Below, one piece after another: positions 38,061 to 48,300 of a DNA stretch of 64,000 nt (position 1 is its first letter; every line of letters begins with the position of its first letter). The DNA is from Chitinophaga niastensis (GTDB lineage Bacteria; Bacteroidota; Bacteroidia; Chitinophagales; Chitinophagaceae). The notes under the pieces are model-generated. The model made no database searches, had not been told where the DNA came from, and worked only from the letters and a program-made list of their open reading frames with translations. Both the position numbers and the translations under genes were made by a program. The stretch lies in contig NZ_PYAW01000005.1 in assembly GCF_003014755.1 (NCBI RefSeq), forward strand, positions 124,001 through 188,000, read 5' to 3'.

Positions 38061-40436
38061 ATGTTTAGGAATCATTTCAAAATTGCGTGGCGCCACCTGT
38101 TTATTAACAAAGGATATTCTGCTATAAATATTATTGGACTGGCCGCAGGCATGACAGTAGCACTGTTGATAGGTTTGTGGATATGGGATGAACTTTCTTT
38201 CAACAGATATCATCAGGAACATAACAGCGTGGCACAGGTAATGGATGCCCAGACTATCAATGGTGAAATCAATACCAATGAAGCGATCGCCATCCCATTG
38301 GCAGCGGAGCTGCGCAGTAAATATGCAGCAGACTTTAAGCGGGTGGCACTTGTTTTTCCCAACTTTACACATACACTGGCTGTTAGTGATAAAAAGCTTT
38401 CAGCGTCTGGTATATGGGCGCAGCCTGATCTTCCTGAAATGTTGACTTTAAAAATGTTGAAGGGCAAAAGAGATGCCTTGAAAGATCCTTCCTCCGTACT
38501 GATCACCCAATCACTCGCCAGGGCATTGTTTGGTGATGCAGACCCGTTGAATAAAACAATCAGGCTGGATAATATGGAAACGGTGCAAGTGGGCGGTGTG
38601 TATGAAGATCTTCCACAAAACACTACTTTTTACAGCACAAAACTTATCCTCTCCTGGAACAAGGCGCTGGGTATAATGCAATGGCTGAATGATGCCCAGA
38701 CACAATGGGACGGCCGCTACATGAAGCTATACGTACAGTTGAATGATCATGCCGACATCAATAAAATAAACGAAAAAATTAAGCATATAGTCCAGCCTCA
38801 TGTGAAGGGTGGTAATGAAGAAATACTGCTGCATCCGATGAACAAGTGGCATTTATACAGCGAGTTTAAAAATGGGAAAGTGGCTGGCGGCCGTATCAGG
38901 CTTATCTGGCTCTTTGGCGCCATAGGTGCACTGGTGCTGTTGTTGGCCTGTATCAACTTTATGAATTTGTCTACCGCCAGGAGTGAGAAGCGGGCGAAAG
39001 AAGTAGGTATACGCAGAGCAATGGGTTCATTGCGTGGGCAATTGATCGGACAGTTTCTTAGTGAATCACTGCTGTTAGCGTTTCTGGCTTTTATGCTGGC
39101 TATTGTGATCGCGCAGGTGTCGCTGCCTTTCTTCAACAGGCTAACAGAAAAACAAATGTCTGTTCCTTTTGCCCAGCCTTTGCTTTGGGTATTACTGATT
39201 GGCTTCACGCTTTTTACCGGCTTTATTTCCGGCAGCTATCCGGCTTTTTATTTATCAGCTTTCCTTCCTGTTAAAGTATTAAAAGGTAGTTTCAGGATGG
39301 GACGTTTTGCGTCGCTGCCACGTAAAGTGCTGATGGTGGTGCAGTTCACGGTATCCATTGTTTTGATCATAGGAACTGTTGTTGTATATCAGCAAATACA
39401 ATATGCCAAAAAACGCCCCGTTGGTTACACACGTGAAAGGCTTATTACAGTGACAATGAATACCCCGGAAATTTTTGGTGCTTCCTATAATGCTTTAAGG
39501 AATGAATTGATAGAAACGGGTGTAGTAACAAATATGACCAAATCATCCACTCAATCCACGGAAGCGCCGGTGAATAACACCGAATTTAACTGGAAAGGTA
39601 AAAACCCTGGTGCTACACCAATGATCGGATTAGTGGAGGTTACACACGACTACGGTAATACACTCAACTGGCACATAAAAGAAGGCCGTGATTTTTCAAG
39701 AAGTTATGCAACGGATTCCGGTTCGCTTATATTAAATGAAGCAGCTGTAAAGCTTACAGGCTTCAAGCATCCGGTAGGCGAAACAATAAGCTTTGGCGGC
39801 GAGAACCACGTCATTACAGGAACAGTGGAGGATATGGTGATGGAATCACCTTACAGGCCTGTACAGCCAACTATCTTTTTGCTGAAATATAGCCCGTTTA
39901 ATGCACTCGCTGTTTGTATAAAACCAACCATTCCCATACGTGAGGCGCTTTCCAGGATAGAACCGGTGTTTAAGAAATTTAACCCGGGAGGTCCTTTTGA
40001 TTATAAATTTACAGATGAAGAATATGCCAGGAAATTTTCTGATGAAGAACGTATCAGCAAGCTGGTAACAGTATTTGCGATACTGGCGATCTTCATTTCC
40101 TGCCTGGGGGTATTTGGTCTTGCATCATTCATAGCAGAGCAGCGCACCAAAGAAATTGGTGTTCGCAAAGTGCTGGGTGCATCCGTTGTGGATGTATTGG
40201 GATTGTTGTCAAAAGACTTTGTGATGCTGGTCATCATTGCACTGCTTATTGCATCGCCACTGGCTTACTATTTTATGTTTAACTGGTTGAAAAACTATCA
40301 GTACCGTACAGGTCTTTCCGGATGGGTATTTGTAATGGCGGGTTTCGGCGCGTTGTTGATGACTTTATTAACGATAAGTTATCAATCCATTAAAGCAGCA
40401 CTGATGAACCCTACGAAGAGTTTGAGGGGAGAATAG
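38061..40436 (+). CDS. MacB/FtsX-type ABC transporter permease
   Basis: The 791-residue protein has the double MacB periplasmic core/FtsX architecture typical of Bacteroidota: a first helix (GYSAINIIGLAAGMTVALLIGLW, about 18-40), a periplasmic domain (about 45-275), three helices (about 285-405, with EKRAKEVGIRRAMGS), a further helix near 425-445, a second periplasmic domain (about 450-660) and a final three-helix FtsX module (about 670-780, with RTKEIGVRKVLGAS). Such proteins couple cytoplasmic ATP use to periplasmic work, often export or mechanotransmission. No ATPase gene is adjacent, so its partner must be encoded elsewhere. Confidence 0.93.
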   Translation: MFRNHFKIAWRHLFINKGYSAINIIGLAAGMTVALLIGLWIWDELSFNRYHQEHNSVAQVMDAQTINGEINTNEAIAIPLAAELRSKYAADFKRVALVFPNFTHTLAVSDKKLSASGIWAQPDLPEMLTLKMLKGKRDALKDPSSVLITQSLARALFGDADPLNKTIRLDNMETVQVGGVYEDLPQNTTFYSTKLILSWNKALGIMQWLNDAQTQWDGRYMKLYVQLNDHADINKINEKIKHIVQPHVKGGNEEILLHPMNKWHLYSEFKNGKVAGGRIRLIWLFGAIGALVLLLACINFMNLSTARSEKRAKEVGIRRAMGSLRGQLIGQFLSESLLLAFLAFMLAIVIAQVSLPFFNRLTEKQMSVPFAQPLLWVLLIGFTLFTGFISGSYPAFYLSAFLPVKVLKGSFRMGRFASLPRKVLMVVQFTVSIVLIIGTVVVYQQIQYAKKRPVGYTRERLITVTMNTPEIFGASYNALRNELIETGVVTNMTKSSTQSTEAPVNNTEFNWKGKNPGATPMIGLVEVTHDYGNTLNWHIKEGRDFSRSYATDSGSLILNEAAVKLTGFKHPVGETISFGGENHVITGTVEDMVMESPYRPVQPTIFLLKYSPFNALAVCIKPTIPIREALSRIEPVFKKFNPGGPFDYKFTDEEYARKFSDEERISKLVTVFAILAIFISCLGVFGLASFIAEQRTKEIGVRKVLGASVVDVLGLLSKDFVMLVIIALLIASPLAYYFMFNWLKNYQYRTGLSGWVFVMAGFGALLMTLLTISYQSIKAALMNPTKSLRGE

Positions 40437-40486
40437 AATAGTTATCAATTACAAAGAAATGAATGGCTCCGGGAATATTTCTTAGA

Positions 40487-41053
40487 TCAGAACTTTAATT
40501 TATCCCTGTCGCAATAATATCGGGCAATTCCCCCAATGCAGGTTTCTGCATTATATTGGTTGCCAACAATGTTTGAATAAGTAACTTTCCCGGAAGGAGA
40601 AATAGTCCTGACCAGTGGTAGTCCATTTCCATAGGCGATTTTATAAACCTTATCGGCTTTATGGCATTTAAGGCATATAACCTGCTGTAAGCTATCTTCG
40701 TGGATGTCTGCCGGAATTAGCAAAGTAAGGTCAGGTGTGTCGCTTTCAAATGATGTTACCGATGCAAGTAATATTGTATCAATGCCTATGCCGGCACAAA
40801 AGAAATCAAAACTCTTTTCATGTCGCGGAACAAATGTTAAATTAAAATCGCCATGGGCATCTGTTATAGCCCTGGCTAAAACTTTGTCGTTACCTTTTAC
40901 AAATATGTTTAAGCTGATGATGTAGGCACTTGTATCTTTGGGGTTGTTTCTGATATGTCCTGTAATGTGAACAGGGAGTGTAGTAGTACGAACGTTGAAA
41001 ACTGATGCCAGTAAGAGTATCAGGGGTATTGTAATCAATAATAGTTTGGGCAT
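40487..41053 (-). CDS. Exported protein with carboxypeptidase-like and zinc-ribbon-like regions
   Basis: The 188-residue protein has an N-terminal hydrophobic leader (about 1-22), a beta-sandwich resembling a carboxypeptidase regulatory-like domain (about 28-110, with AITDAHGDFNLTF), and a C-terminal part with CLKCHKADKV and later ETCIGGIARYYCDRDKLKF. Four Cys in a C-x2-C ... C ... C arrangement, plus the phrase Y-x-C-x-R-D-x-x-K-F, match a small conserved zinc-ribbon-like domain of Bacteroidota hypothetical proteins. It is probably periplasmic; no function is known. It lies 52 bases downstream of the GlxA-type regulator on the same strand. Confidence 0.65.
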   Translation of the reverse strand: MPKLLLITIPLILLLASVFNVRTTTLPVHITGHIRNNPKDTSAYIISLNIFVKGNDKVLARAITDAHGDFNLTFVPRHEKSFDFFCAGIGIDTILLASVTSFESDTPDLTLLIPADIHEDSLQQVICLKCHKADKVYKIAYGNGLPLVRTISPSGKVTYSNIVGNQYNAETCIGGIARYYCDRDKLKF

Positions 41054-41105
41054 AGCGGTATGGAATTTATGATTAAATGGGAAACAGATCTGAGCGGAAG
41101 AACCA

Positions 41106-42080
41106 TCATTTTATCACATTAAACTTTTCCCTGTATTCTGATGGTGTCATGCCCACTGTTTTTCTGAATATTTTTCTAAAAGCTTTAGGGTCGTTATATC
41201 CTGAATGGAAGATGATTTCATTCATTTGTTGCCCTGTTTGTTCCAGTAGTTTCTTAGCCGCTTCAATACGGGTTTGTTGCAGGTATTCGATAGGGGTGAT
41301 ACCTGTTACCAGTTTAAATCTTCTCACAATATTTCTTCGGCTGGAGGGGATATCTTTGATCATTTCCTCAATGGTTCCGGTGTCGTGATAACTGGTTTCT
41401 ATCTTTTGTTGTGCAGTCGCTACGAGGTCGTCATGGTGGTTGCGGGAAGGCTGAAATGTGCTGAAGTAGGCTTGTTTATCTCTGCCCATATCTATAGCAA
41501 ATATTTTCGCTGCCCTCACAGCGATTGCTATTCCGCAATGTATTTCCAGCAGATGCAGCAATAAATGAAAGGTGGAAGTAGCGCCACCACTGGTATACAT
41601 TCTTCCATCACGGGTAACCGTTTTATCCGGACAGAGATTTACCGCGGGAAAAGCGGCAGCAAATTCCTTGCAGGCATCTACATGTGTGGTGGCTATTTTA
41701 CCGTCGAGCAATCCCGATGCGCCTAATAAGAAAGCGCCGGTACAAAAACTGGCTATTTCTGCGCCGGTGTGGTATTGCTGATTAAGCCAGGGCAGGTATT
41801 CATGATTTTCTTCTACAGCTTCCCGGAGATTATCTGTGGTAAAGGAGGGTACTAAAATCAGATTCAGTGCAGCGTTATCGCTGATTGATTTCGTTGGATA
41901 ACCAAAGAGTGCATCTTCCATTGCTGATGTAGTCTTTGTTGCATAAAGCAGTGTGATTTCAAAAGGGGCCAGCTGATCCTTTTGGTTATAAATTTTATTT
42001 ACAGTTTCAAAAACATCCAGTATGGCGGCCAGACTTAGTAATTTATATTGTCTGGGAAGTAAAATACCTATCTGTAACAT
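41106..42080 (-). CDS. GlxA-type AraC family transcriptional regulator
   Basis: The 324-residue protein joins an N-terminal DJ-1/PfpI (glutamine-amidotransferase-like) domain (about 1-190; nucleophile-elbow motif SFCTGAFLLG near 115-124) to a C-terminal AraC double helix-turn-helix (about 215-320; LLEQTGQQMNEIIFHSGYNDPKAFRKIFRKTVGMTPSEYREKF in the usual order). Regulators of this class sense small metabolites such as quaternary amines or amino acids. It is divergent from the DinB gene with a 147-base gap, and the exported protein gene follows it, so both are possible targets. Confidence 0.93.
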   Translation of the reverse strand: MLQIGILLPRQYKLLSLAAILDVFETVNKIYNQKDQLAPFEITLLYATKTTSAMEDALFGYPTKSISDNAALNLILVPSFTTDNLREAVEENHEYLPWLNQQYHTGAEIASFCTGAFLLGASGLLDGKIATTHVDACKEFAAAFPAVNLCPDKTVTRDGRMYTSGGATSTFHLLLHLLEIHCGIAIAVRAAKIFAIDMGRDKQAYFSTFQPSRNHHDDLVATAQQKIETSYHDTGTIEEMIKDIPSSRRNIVRRFKLVTGITPIEYLQQTRIEAAKKLLEQTGQQMNEIIFHSGYNDPKAFRKIFRKTVGMTPSEYREKFNVIK

Positions 42081-42227
42081 ATGGTTTGCAATTAAATATT
42101 CTCAAACATAAGGCATTTGTCGTAAATGCCCCCTAAGATTGACTTTTAAGGCACCCTTCTGAGTCCGGATTATCGTTTACCTTAGATACCTGTTAAACCT
42201 GTAATATAATACCCAAAAATAAAAGTT

Positions 42228-42725
42228 ATGGAAACAAAAACCGCTAGTAACAGAATGTTAGCTATCATTACATTATTTGATATGCATACTAGTTTTTTAC
42301 CGAAAGTAGTGGATGGCTTTTCGGAAAAAGATGCACAAAATCGATTGAATACAAAAGCGAATCACGTTGCATGGCTTACTGGTAGCCTTGTTCAGGGAAG
42401 ATGTGAAGTTGCCGGCTTTTTAGGTATTCCTTTAAAACAAGCTGCAGACGAACTATTTAAAATGCACAAAGGGATTCAGGATGATGTTACTTATCCATCG
42501 CTGGAAAGCTTTAAAAAAGACTGGGAAATTGTTACCCCTCCTCTAAGAACAGCGCTGCTGACGGTAACTGATGAGCAGCTGGATAAACGGCTGGAGATTC
42601 CGGAAATGTCTATGTCTTATTACGATTACATTAGCTTCCTTGTTTATCGTGAAGCAAATTGTATTGGTCAGATTGCTTTATGGCGCAGACTTTTAGGATA
42701 CCCAGCAATGAATTATATGCCGTAA
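42228..42725 (+). CDS. DinB family protein
   Basis: The 165-residue protein is a four-helix-bundle DinB/YfiT-type protein. His in NHVAWLTGSLVQGR (near residue 47) and later residues in the YREANCIGQIALWRRLLGYP segment lie where the metal-binding histidines of the fold are expected, although I do not see the complete three-His triad. Family members are metal-dependent thiol transferases or damage-inducible proteins, and most are uncharacterised. It is co-oriented with the small gene at 42745 (19-base gap) and divergent from the GlxA-type regulator. Confidence 0.85.
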   Translation: METKTASNRMLAIITLFDMHTSFLPKVVDGFSEKDAQNRLNTKANHVAWLTGSLVQGRCEVAGFLGIPLKQAADELFKMHKGIQDDVTYPSLESFKKDWEIVTPPLRTALLTVTDEQLDKRLEIPEMSMSYYDYISFLVYREANCIGQIALWRRLLGYPAMNYMP

Positions 42726-42744
42726 CCCCCATATTAATTGCTCA

Positions 42745-42954
42745 ATGATAGAGGTATTTAAAACAGATGTGCAACGTGTCGCTCAGGCGAAAAAGTTGGT
42801 AACCTTGCTGCTTCAGAATTTTCCCAAAAGCAAAATTAATTTTGACCTGGATGATTGCGATAGAGTGTTGAGAGTGGAAGGGGAGGACTTTATACCGGAG
42901 AAAGTGATGATGTTGGTAAATGAAAATGGTTTTTTATGTCATATGCTGGCATAA
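42745..42954 (+). CDS. Conserved small protein of Bacteroidota
   Basis: This 69-residue soluble protein looks like a small ferredoxin-like (HMA-like) alpha/beta unit: an opening strand IEVFKTDV, a helix QAKKLVTLLLQNF, strand SKINFDLDDCDRVLRVEG, and a final helix/strand. Similar small proteins occur across Bacteroidota without a known role. The first strand lacks the CxxC of metal chaperones, so metal transfer is not supported. Its last 30 bases and stop lie inside a terminator hairpin. Confidence 0.7.
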   Translation: MIEVFKTDVQRVAQAKKLVTLLLQNFPKSKINFDLDDCDRVLRVEGEDFIPEKVMMLVNENGFLCHMLA

Positions 42955-42963
42955 AAAACCATT
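42925..42963. terminator. Terminator hairpin overlapping the 3' end of a gene
   Basis: AATGGTTTTTTATG (42925-42938) is the exact reverse complement of CATAAAAAACCATT (42950-42963), with an 11-base loop. It covers the last codons and stop of the 69-residue gene (stop 42952-42954) and ends seven bases before the YXWGXW gene stop (42970). Both arms carry T or A runs, so it may serve both converging genes. Confidence 0.7.
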
Positions 42964-42969
42964 AGCTGC

Positions 42970-44055
42970 TTATCTGTGCCGGCCTTCACGAGGGCCTTCA
43001 TTCTGATGAGGATTTCCACGTGGCTGCGAACGTTCCTGCACGCGCTGTTGCATACGTTGTTGTTGCGGAGGTTGCTGCATACGTTGTGGCGGACGCATCT
43101 GCATTTGCTGTTGTTGCATATGCTGCGGATGCATTTGCATCTGTTGCGGTGTGCGCTGCTGTTGGTGCATCTGCATTTGTTGTGATGTTTGCTGCGGTGC
43201 ACGTGTAGCTACCAGCTTGTTATTTGCCTGCCTGTTATTATCAGTAGAAATATGTTGTCCGTTAGTCACCTGTCTTGCAGGATTGAGTGTTGCCCTGGCA
43301 GGCTGATGTGATGATGTTGCCTGACCATTATTGCCACTGATACGCGCCTGTTGGTTAGGACGATGATCATTTACGGTATTCATCGCTGCAGTGGCCGGAC
43401 GCCCGTTATTTACTGCGGCCAGCTGACCACGGTCGTGACTTGCAGTTTGCTCATGAGAAAGCTGCGCGGAAGTTGCTGTTACGTGCTGATCTCTTGTGGC
43501 TGCCTCTTCCACCCGGGTTGGCCGTGCTGTAATACCTCCTTCTCCGTTGAAACTGCTGCGGTTGTTTACCACGTTTGTATTATTGTTAATGACTGTATTA
43601 TTAACGTAGGTATTATGTACGATAGTAGTATTAACATTTGTTACGGCAGTATTGTAGTGAAAAGAATTGCCCTGCCACATTCCGCCTGAATATCCACAAC
43701 CACCATAACCATAGCCATAATTTACACCGCCGTAGAAACCGATATGCGGCCCCCAATAGCCCGCGTGCCATCCGTAGATACCACCTGCAAATCCCCAGTA
43801 ACCTGGCGTCCACAGTATGCCTGGCCGTGGTGGAGCTATCCATACTCCGGGAACCCAATAGTAGCCATCCGGTCCATAAGCCCAGTAGCCGGGTGTCCAG
43901 ATATATCCATCATACGGACAGGCTGGCTGTGTATACACCGGCAATGGCGGAGGAGCTATTCTGATAGATACGCCTATACTTACCTGTGCGTATATTTTTG
44001 ACGCTGCAAAGAAAATAAGGCATAACAGCAGCGCAGATTTAACAAAATTTTTCAT
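42970..44055 (-). CDS. YXWGXW repeat protein with Gln/Met/His-rich tail
   Basis: The 361-residue protein has a signal peptide (about 1-23). The region 45-125 carries tandem YXWGXW-type repeats (YIWTPGYWAYG, YYWVPGVW, ILWTPGYWGF, YGWHAGYWGP), followed by an Asn/Thr/Val-rich stretch (about 130-165). From about residue 285 the tail is made almost entirely of Gln, Met, His, Pro and Arg (for example QQMQMHPQHMQQQQMQMRPP). It should be exported and partly disordered. Repeats of this type are found in uncharacterised envelope proteins. The Met/His-rich tail could bind copper or another soft metal, which is inference only. Confidence 0.85.
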   Translation of the reverse strand: MKNFVKSALLLCLIFFAASKIYAQVSIGVSIRIAPPPLPVYTQPACPYDGYIWTPGYWAYGPDGYYWVPGVWIAPPRPGILWTPGYWGFAGGIYGWHAGYWGPHIGFYGGVNYGYGYGGCGYSGGMWQGNSFHYNTAVTNVNTTIVHNTYVNNTVINNNTNVVNNRSSFNGEGGITARPTRVEEAATRDQHVTATSAQLSHEQTASHDRGQLAAVNNGRPATAAMNTVNDHRPNQQARISGNNGQATSSHQPARATLNPARQVTNGQHISTDNNRQANNKLVATRAPQQTSQQMQMHQQQRTPQQMQMHPQHMQQQQMQMRPPQRMQQPPQQQRMQQRVQERSQPRGNPHQNEGPREGRHR

Positions 44056-44233
44056 AGCATCTGTATTTAATACTCCTAGCTATGACTATGTGAGAAAAGG
44101 GAAGTTTAAAGGAGGGGAGAAGGATTAACAATTTGTGTTTTGGGTGATTACTAACGTATACGTATATACGAAGGCCAGCTGAGAAAGCCGGTTCACAATC
44201 AGAAAAATGATGAACGCAAAAGGAGAAACTGTT

Positions 44234-45019
44234 TTAAAGGATAGTGAGATTTTTTGCTTTATAAGGTTGTAGTTCCGCGCTGCCGGCCGGCAGTTCGGTG
44301 ATCAGGTAGTGAATATCCTGCAGGTCTGCAATTTTCATCTTCATAGAAGAATTCAGTTTTTCAGAGATGGCCAGGATGGCTACTTTGTCGGCCGCTTTTA
44401 TCATGGCTTTTTTCACCTGGATGGTTTCCCAGTCGGCATCCGTTAAGCCGTTGGCCGGGTCAATAGCATTGGTGCCAATGATGCAGAGGTCTGCTTTAAT
44501 GTTGGAGAGATATTCAAATACTTCCCCGCTCACGGTCATCTGGCTGTAAGCCGATATCTGTCCGCCTATCACAATGGTTTTGATCATGGGTTTGTCTAGT
44601 AGTTCCACTGCCGACAGCACATTTACAGTGAGGAAAGTGGCACGCAGGGTAGTGGGTATCTTTTTAATAAATTCCCGTATGGTGGTGCCTCCGCCAATCA
44701 GTACAATGATATCATCATGTAATAACTGCAACGTTTTTTCAGCAATTACCAGCTTGTTGTTTTGTGCGTAGGTTTGCGATTCATGTCCGTAATGATAGGC
44801 GATGGACATAGCGCCGCCTTTGATCTTCACTACTTCTCCGTCCTCTGCGAGTTCATTCACATCCCTGCGGATGGTGTCTTCAGAAACATTAATAAGACTT
44901 ACCAGTTCGCTGTAGGTAATACGAGTATGGATATTCACCTGTTGAATAATTAATTGTTTCCTTGCTTTTTTAGTGAGTGAAACCGGAGGCAACTGATCTT
45001 GTGTGTTAATACTATCCAT
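44234..45019 (-). CDS. DeoR/GlpR family transcriptional regulator
   Basis: The 261-residue protein has an N-terminal DeoR helix-turn-helix (about 20-75; TRITYSELVSLINVSEDTIRRDVNELAEDGEVVKIKGGAM) and a C-terminal sugar-phosphate-binding DeoRC domain (about 90-245; VLIGGGTTIREFIKKIP, VNVLSAVELL, ADLCIIGTNAID). Such repressors normally release DNA on binding a phosphorylated sugar. The gene is divergent from the SusC/SusD/GH20/GntP/RidA/kinase/dipeptidase operon, with 361 bases between, so it very likely controls that operon and perhaps itself. Confidence 0.93.
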   Translation of the reverse strand: MDSINTQDQLPPVSLTKKARKQLIIQQVNIHTRITYSELVSLINVSEDTIRRDVNELAEDGEVVKIKGGAMSIAYHYGHESQTYAQNNKLVIAEKTLQLLHDDIIVLIGGGTTIREFIKKIPTTLRATFLTVNVLSAVELLDKPMIKTIVIGGQISAYSQMTVSGEVFEYLSNIKADLCIIGTNAIDPANGLTDADWETIQVKKAMIKAADKVAILAISEKLNSSMKMKIADLQDIHYLITELPAGSAELQPYKAKNLTIL

Positions 45020-45380
45020 AGCGTGTGAAATAATTCAAAGGGTGATGATAGTTAAAAATCTCAGAATTTGCAAAAAAGTATCTCTTCTCTTTACATACCC
45101 TGATGAGGTTATAGCTATATAGGTTATAAATGGTACGACAAAAATATGCGATCGCAGACAATTTTGCACTTTTATCAGGATAAATAATTTTTCTGCAATA
45201 ATGTGGGTATCTAAATAAACAATATAAAATATTATTAATCAATATTTTATAAAATTAATAGCAATGATTGATGTGCATATTTTGCAATTATTATTTGCAA
45301 ATAATTTGCAATAATAAATGAAATACCTATTTTTAGATCTGTATTCCGCATTATTTGAAGAATTTATCAACCAAACCACA
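45020..45380. promoter_or_regulatory. Divergent regulatory region with TTTGCAA palindrome
   Basis: This 361-base interval lies between the DeoR gene and the SusC start and is very AT-rich. A 16-bp perfect palindrome, ATTATTTGCAAATAAT, occupies 45290-45305. Further TTTGCAA copies begin near 45281 and 45305, so three copies lie within about 30 bases. This is a likely operator for the DeoR-type repressor, about 75 bases before the SusC start. No full Bacteroidota -33/-7 promoter pair was resolved. Confidence 0.5.
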
Positions 45381-48300
45381 ATGATGAAAAATATCATAAA
45401 AGTGGCTGCTTTCTCAAAACTATTCCTACCTGTAATAGGCTTATTGTTTTGTATCGGAAGTTATGCTCAAACACCTGCCAACCATCCATCACAGATTTCA
45501 GGAACCGTTACCACTGCTGATGGTCAAAAAGCTATTGGAGCTACGATCTCTCTCTTGTCGGCCAAAGGCGTTGGCGCCATGACCGATGCAGAAGGAAAGT
45601 TCACCGTAAAAATTCCTGGTACACACCAGGCAGATATCGTTCTACTCATCACTTATATCGGCTATGAGAAAAAAGAAGTAAAAGTGGCAGCCGGACAAAC
45701 ACAAATCACCGTTCAGCTGGAAGTGGCTTCCAAAGCGCTCGGCGAGCTGGTGGTAACTGCGCTGGGCATTAAGAAAGATAAAAAAGCCCTGGCCTACGCG
45801 GTAACGGAAGTAAAAGGAGGCGAGTTTACACAGGCCCGCGAAATCAACGTGGCAGATGCATTAACCGGTAAAATTGCCGGCGTTAATGCTTCCAGTCTGG
45901 CTGGTGGCCCTGGTAGCTCCAGTCGCGTTATTATCCGCGGCAACGGCTCCCTGAATGGCGATAACCAACCCCTGTACGTGATTAACGGGATGCCCATCGA
46001 CAACACCACGCAAAGCACACCTGCCAGCGGCAACGGTGCCATCGGGTTAAACAGTGATCGGGGTGATGGTATTGCCGGTATCAATCCGGATGATATTGAA
46101 ACCATTACGGTACTGAAAGGCGGCCCTGCTGCTGCGTTATACGGTGCACGTGCCTCTAATGGTGTGATCCTCATCACTACCAAAAAAGGAACGAAACAAA
46201 AAGGCATCGGCGTAGATTATAACTCCACCTTTACAGTAGAAACACCGTCCATTATTCCGGACTGGCAATATGAATATGGCTCCGGTGTGAACGGTGCAAA
46301 ACCCACCACAAAAGACGAAGCTGTTGCTGCAGGAAGACTTTCCTGGGGACCAAAAATGGATGGCAGCAATGTGATCCAGTTTGATGGCGTGAGTCGTCCG
46401 TATACTGCACAGAAAAACAACATCAAAAACTTTTATAACACGGGCAGCACCTTTACCAATACAGTAGCGTTTTCCGGCGGTTCAGAAATTGCTGCCTACC
46501 GTGTTTCGTTGTCAGACATGAACAACCACGGACTGGTACCTAATCAGCAACTGAATAAAAAAATAGCCTCCTTAAGTGTAGTATCCAATCTGAGCAAGCG
46601 GCTCACCGTAGAAGGATACGCGCAATACAATATTGAGAAAGCAAACAACAGAAGCGGGGTATCGGATGCACCAGGTAACGTTAACTGGGGTACTTATATG
46701 CTCGCAAATACTGTAGATATCCGCAACCTGGATCCGGGGTATGACAGCAAAGGTAACGAGGTGTCCTGGAATCCTTCCGGCTTTGCCAGCAACCCATATT
46801 TTGTAGTGAACCGTTTTAAAAACAATGATGACCGTAAACGTTTCATTGGTAATGTAAGCGTCAAATATAACCTGCTGGATAACCTGTTTGTACGCAGCCG
46901 TGTGAATCATGATTATCTGAACATCGGCTACACAGGTGTTGTACCTACCGGTACTGCTTATGCACCCAAAGGTTTCTTCCAGCAATATAATACTGCCAGC
47001 ACAGAAACAAACGGTGAACTGACCGTGAATTACCAGGGGAAATTAAGCCGCGATTTTGCATTAACAGCAATGGCCGGCGGTAATCAAAGGAAATCAAAAT
47101 CAGATGCGGTGAATATGGACGGTACCAGTTTTTTTGATCCTGGTTTCTATGATCCATCCAATGTAGTGAGCTTAAGCACTTACAATGTAAACTTACGCCA
47201 GGCTACCAATTCCTTATTCGGCTCAGTAGATCTGTCGTTCAGGGATCTGTTATTTATCACTGCCACCGGCCGCAATGACTGGTTCTCTACCTTATCTCCT
47301 AAAAATAATAATATTTTTTATCCTTCTGTAGGTGCCAGCTTCCTTTTATCTGAAGCAATGAAAATGCCTTCCTGGGTCAATTATGCTAAAATAAGAACTT
47401 CCTGGGCACAGGTAGGCGGTGCTACCCCGCAACCATATGCGTTGTATCAAACTTATAATTTAGTAACAGGAGGCGGACATTTTGGATTGCCATTGCAAAC
47501 ACCTACACAAACCAACGGTACCAGCTCAGGACTGCTACAGGCACCTAACCCGGATCTGAAACCACTGGTGTCCACCACCTTTGAAGCAGGTGTGGAAGGC
47601 CGCTTTCTCAATAACCGGTTGTCTGCAGACGTTACAGTATATAACCGCAGAACTTCCAACGATATCATGCAGGCAGCTATTTCTCCCGGTTCCGGCTACA
47701 ACTTTGTTTTGCTGAACGTAGGTGAAATGAGTAATAAAGGAATTGAAGTATTACTCTCCGGTACACCCGTTAAAAGAAAGGATTTTTCATGGGATGTGAG
47801 CTACAACATGGCTTACAATAAAAATGAAGTACTGAAGCTGACCAATGGTATCAACAGTCTGCAGCTGGACGTGAGCGTAAATAGTTATGCCTACATCTTT
47901 GCAGAAGTTGGTAAGCCATACAGCACCATCAAAGGCTTTAAAGTGAAAAAAGATGCAGCCGGTAACACGGTATACGATAAAGCTACCGGGTATGAAATGA
48001 AAACCGCACTCACTGATCTGGGCACGGGCGTTTCTCCTTTCTCAGGCGGTATCACCAACAGTTTCCGGTACAAACAATTTAACTTCAGTTTTCTGATAGA
48101 TGGTAAATTTGGTGGTCACGTATATTCCGCTACTAACCTCTACGCCACCCGCTTTGGCTTGAACAAACTGACTTTGCCAGGCAGGGACAACGGATTAACC
48201 GTGAATGGTGTGGATGCCGATGGTAAGCCATTTACCAAAACGTTTACCTATACTACAGGACTGCAAGGGTATTATGATAATTACAAAAATCTTTCTGAGA

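Noticed and set aside
40487-40700. CxxCH heme-binding motif in the exported protein
   Set aside because: The motif (CLKCH) falls in a four-Cys zinc-ribbon-like region with later Cys residues, matching known Bacteroidota zinc-ribbon proteins better than a cytochrome.
43020-43208. Leucine- or alanine-rich plus-strand frames at the end of the YXWGXW gene
   Set aside because: They arise from the reverse reading of the CAG/ATG-rich Gln/Met tail and have no start or motif support.
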